Assembly (NCBI RefSeq): GCF_002920575.1
Contig: NZ_PQSQ01000004.1
Location: 107,172 to 171,171 of the forward strand
Reading direction: 5' to 3'
Source: Streptomyces sp. Ru73
Lineage (GTDB): Bacteria; Actinomycetota; Actinomycetes; Streptomycetales; Streptomycetaceae
DNA length: 64,000 nucleotides
Positions 62,159 through 64,000 of the stretch are shown here, piece by piece (position 1 is the stretch's first letter; the number at the start of each line of letters is the position of its first letter). Both the position numbers and the translations under genes were made by a program. The notes below the pieces were generated by a model that ran no database searches, had not been told where the DNA came from, and saw only the letters and a program-made list of their open reading frames with translations.

Positions 62159-62911
62159 ATGACTGAGCAGGACAACGCCAAGGTCGCCCTCATCACGGGT
62201 GCCAGCCGCGGCATCGGGTACGGCGTCGCCGAGGCCGTGCTCGCGCGCGGCCACCGCGCCGTAATTACCGGCCGCAACGAGGACGCGCTCAAGGAGGCCG
62301 TCGAGAAGCTCGGTGCCGACCGGGTGATCGGCGTGGCCGGCAAGGCGCACGACGAGGCCCACCAGGCGGCCGCCGTCGAGCGGGCCATGGAGGCCTTCGG
62401 GCGGGTCGACTACCTCGTGAACAACGCCGGTACGAACCCGGTCTTCGGGCCGATCGCCGAGCTGGACCTCGCGGTCGCCCGCAAGGTGTATGAGACCAAC
62501 GTCGTCTCCGCGCTCGGCTTCGCCCAGCAGACCTGGAAGGCGTGGCAGAAGGACAACGGCGGCGCGATCGTCAACATCGCCTCCATCGCGGGCATCTCCG
62601 CCTCGCCCTTCATCGGCGCGTACGGCATGAGCAAGGCCGCGATGATCAACCTCACGCAGCAGCTCGCGCACGAGTTCGCGCCCGTGGTGCGGGTCAACTC
62701 CATCTCGCCCGCGGTCGTGAAGACCAAGTTCGCGGCCGCGCTGTACGAGGACCGCGAGGCGGAGGCGGCGGCGCAGTACCCGATGGCGCGGCTGGGCGTA
62801 CCGCAGGACATCGGCGGCGCCGCGGCGTTCCTGCTGTCGGACGACGCGGGCTGGATCACCGGCCAGAACCTCGTCATCGACGGCGGGCGCTTCCTGAACG
62901 CGGGGGTCTGA
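62159..62911 (+). CDS. Short-chain dehydrogenase/reductase
   Basis: A 250-residue SDR. TGASRGIG (14-21), NNAGTNP, Ser in IASIAGI and YGMSK (Tyr-x-x-x-Lys) are present, with a C-terminal GQNLVIDGGRF. The NPVFGP after NNAG and overall layout resemble actinobacterial 3-oxoacyl reductase-like SDRs. No strong ribosome site is visible (only CCAGGAG farther upstream). Confidence 0.88.
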   Translation: MTEQDNAKVALITGASRGIGYGVAEAVLARGHRAVITGRNEDALKEAVEKLGADRVIGVAGKAHDEAHQAAAVERAMEAFGRVDYLVNNAGTNPVFGPIAELDLAVARKVYETNVVSALGFAQQTWKAWQKDNGGAIVNIASIAGISASPFIGAYGMSKAAMINLTQQLAHEFAPVVRVNSISPAVVKTKFAAALYEDREAEAAAQYPMARLGVPQDIGGAAAFLLSDDAGWITGQNLVIDGGRFLNAGV

Positions 62912-63277
62912 AGCGAGCGGAACCGAACGGGGGAGTGAGCCGCCGGGTGGCAAGCGGCGGCGTCTGAAATGCCGGGGGTGACGGCCCCGGACCCGTACGC
63001 TCCGCCGGGTGCGGAGTTCTGCCGGCGGTGGCGGTGGTCCTGAGGGCCGCCGCCATCGGCCGTTCCGGCGGCGGCACAGGGGGACCGACCGGGCACGCAG
63101 GGGGGCGGGCCCGTCAGGGACGTGGCGGTGGCGCCCAGGCATCGTGCGCGAGGGCCGGGCGCGCGGTGGACGGCCCCCGCGAGTTGTCCACAGGGCGGTG
63201 CCCCGGAGGCGGGCGTTGTCAGTGGTCGCCGGTAGGTTCTGTCGGGAAAGACGCGGAACCAACCGGAGGTCGTTGAC
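62912..63277. other. Intergenic region with a stem-loop
   Basis: Holds a 7-bp stem-loop (GCCGCCG and CGGCGGC, 9-base loop) at 62939-62961, possibly a terminator for the SDR. No gene recognised in the rest. Confidence 0.45.
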
Positions 63278-63958
63278 GTGATGCCCGACATGCTGCCCGA
63301 ATCCTGGCGCGGCGTACTCGGCGAGGAGCTGACCAAGCCCTATTTCCAGGAGCTCACGGCCTTCGTGGAAGAGGAGCGCGCCCGGGGGCCTGTCTACCCG
63401 CCGCGCGAGGAGGTCTTCGCCGCGCTGGACGCCACGCCGTACGACCAGGTGAAGGTCATGATCCTCGGCCAGGATCCGTACCACGGCGCCGGGCAGGGGC
63501 ACGGCCTGTGCTTCTCGGTGCGCCCCGGCGTCAAGATCCCGCCGTCGCTGCGCAACATCTTCAAGGAGATGCACGACGAGCTCGGCACGCCGGTGCCCGA
63601 CAACGGCTATCTGATGCCGTGGGCGCAGCAGGGGGTGCTGCTGCTGAACGCCGTGCTGACCGTGCGGGCCGGCGAGGCCAACTCCCACAAGGGCAAGGGC
63701 TGGGAGAAGTTCACCGACGCGGTGATCAGGGCGGTGGCGAGCCGGCCCGACCCGGTGGTGTTCGTGCTCTGGGGCAACTACGCCAAGAAGAAGCTGCCGC
63801 TGATCGACGGGCAGCGGCACGTGGTCGTGCAGGGGGCGCACCCCTCGCCGCTCTCCGCGAAGAAGTTCTTCGGCTCGCGTCCCTTCACGCAGATAAACGA
63901 CGCGGTCGCCGCCCAGGGCCACACCCCCATCGACTGGCGCCTCCCGAACCTCGGCTGA
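63278..63958 (+). CDS. ung: Uracil-DNA glycosylase, family 1
   Basis: Removes uracil from DNA in base excision repair. At 226 residues it has the usual length. Catalytic motif GQDPYHG (64-70) with Asp66, and HPSPLS with its His near the C-terminus. GGAGG at 63265-63269 serves either the GTG at 63278 (spacing 8) or the ATG at 63281 (spacing 11); I give the GTG. Confidence 0.96.
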   Translation: MMPDMLPESWRGVLGEELTKPYFQELTAFVEEERARGPVYPPREEVFAALDATPYDQVKVMILGQDPYHGAGQGHGLCFSVRPGVKIPPSLRNIFKEMHDELGTPVPDNGYLMPWAQQGVLLLNAVLTVRAGEANSHKGKGWEKFTDAVIRAVASRPDPVVFVLWGNYAKKKLPLIDGQRHVVVQGAHPSPLSAKKFFGSRPFTQINDAVAAQGHTPIDWRLPNLG

Positions 63959-64000
63959 GGCGTTCGAGGGGGAGCGAGGGGAGTGAGGGGAGCGAGGGGG

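Overview
The window reads as a piece of a high-GC actinomycete chromosome, most likely Streptomyces. Codon third positions are strongly G/C, GTG starts with GGAGG-type ribosome sites are common, stop/start overlaps (ATGA, GTGA) are frequent, and the right edge carries the housekeeping gene ung beside a HipA-like kinase/DUF3037 pair. No rRNA, tRNA, CRISPR array, integrase or intact insertion sequence was recognised.

Layout. (1) 0.1-3.7 kb: rmlA-rmlB (dTDP-glucose synthesis) and a POT-type peptide transporter. (2) 4-7.6 kb: a TetR gene with a palindromic operator in front of a divergent epoxide-hydrolase-like gene, a broken MmyB-type regulator and a metallo-beta-lactamase-fold hydrolase. (3) 8-24.7 kb: a catabolic block with two divergent operons. 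The leftward one holds a Baeyer-Villiger-type monooxygenase, a hotdog protein like 3-aminobutyryl-CoA ammonia-lyase, a MAO-type amine oxidase, an acyl-CoA dehydrogenase and a CoA ligase, with an HSL-type esterase just upstream. The rightward one holds an SCP2-like protein, a glutamine-synthetase-like ligase, a PuuD-like amidotransferase, a CoA ligase fused to an enoyl-CoA hydratase, a zinc alcohol dehydrogenase and an aldehyde dehydrogenase. A TetR gene follows. Enzyme classes match amine to ketone to lactone to hydroxy acid to dicarboxylate to CoA ester, as in cyclohexylamine/cyclohexanol degradation, with a gamma-glutamylation branch added.

(4) 25-28.8 kb: MFS exporter, a 230-residue multispanning membrane protein and a DadA/DAO-type oxidase. 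(5) 29-53.2 kb: an aromatic-degradation block. It has two IclR regulators, a double-domain family III CoA-transferase, enoyl-CoA hydratase, MHS-type permease, SDR, two meta-cleavage-type hydrolases, a quinone-oxidoreductase-like enzyme, a CoA ligase, a Rieske oxygenase, a 40-residue membrane peptide, an M20-fold protein lacking its metal ligands, an MhpB-like extradiol dioxygenase, a ferredoxin reductase and ferredoxin, another hydrolase, a double AsnC regulator, an amidohydrolase with an AbgT transporter, and a secreted carboxylesterase. A 17-bp palindrome (consensus GTTCCGCTCAGCGGAAC) recurs before at least five of these transcription units.

(6) 53.4-59.3 kb: a second amidohydrolase/transporter operon with an RpiR regulator and an ABM-domain protein. 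It is bracketed by a truncated, synonymously diverged copy of the hipA-like gene start (53.45 kb) and the intact gene (59.3 kb), with gene debris between 57.8 and 59.3 kb. (7) 59.3-64 kb: conserved-looking chromosome with the HipA-like kinase, DUF3037 protein, two SDRs and ung.

The most novel-looking elements are the proposed alicyclic-amine pathway with its shared TTAGTCA-type operator, the IclR-type regulon wired by repeated 17-mers, the coupled 40-residue membrane peptide, and the hipA junction scar. All functions are inferred from sequence reading only.
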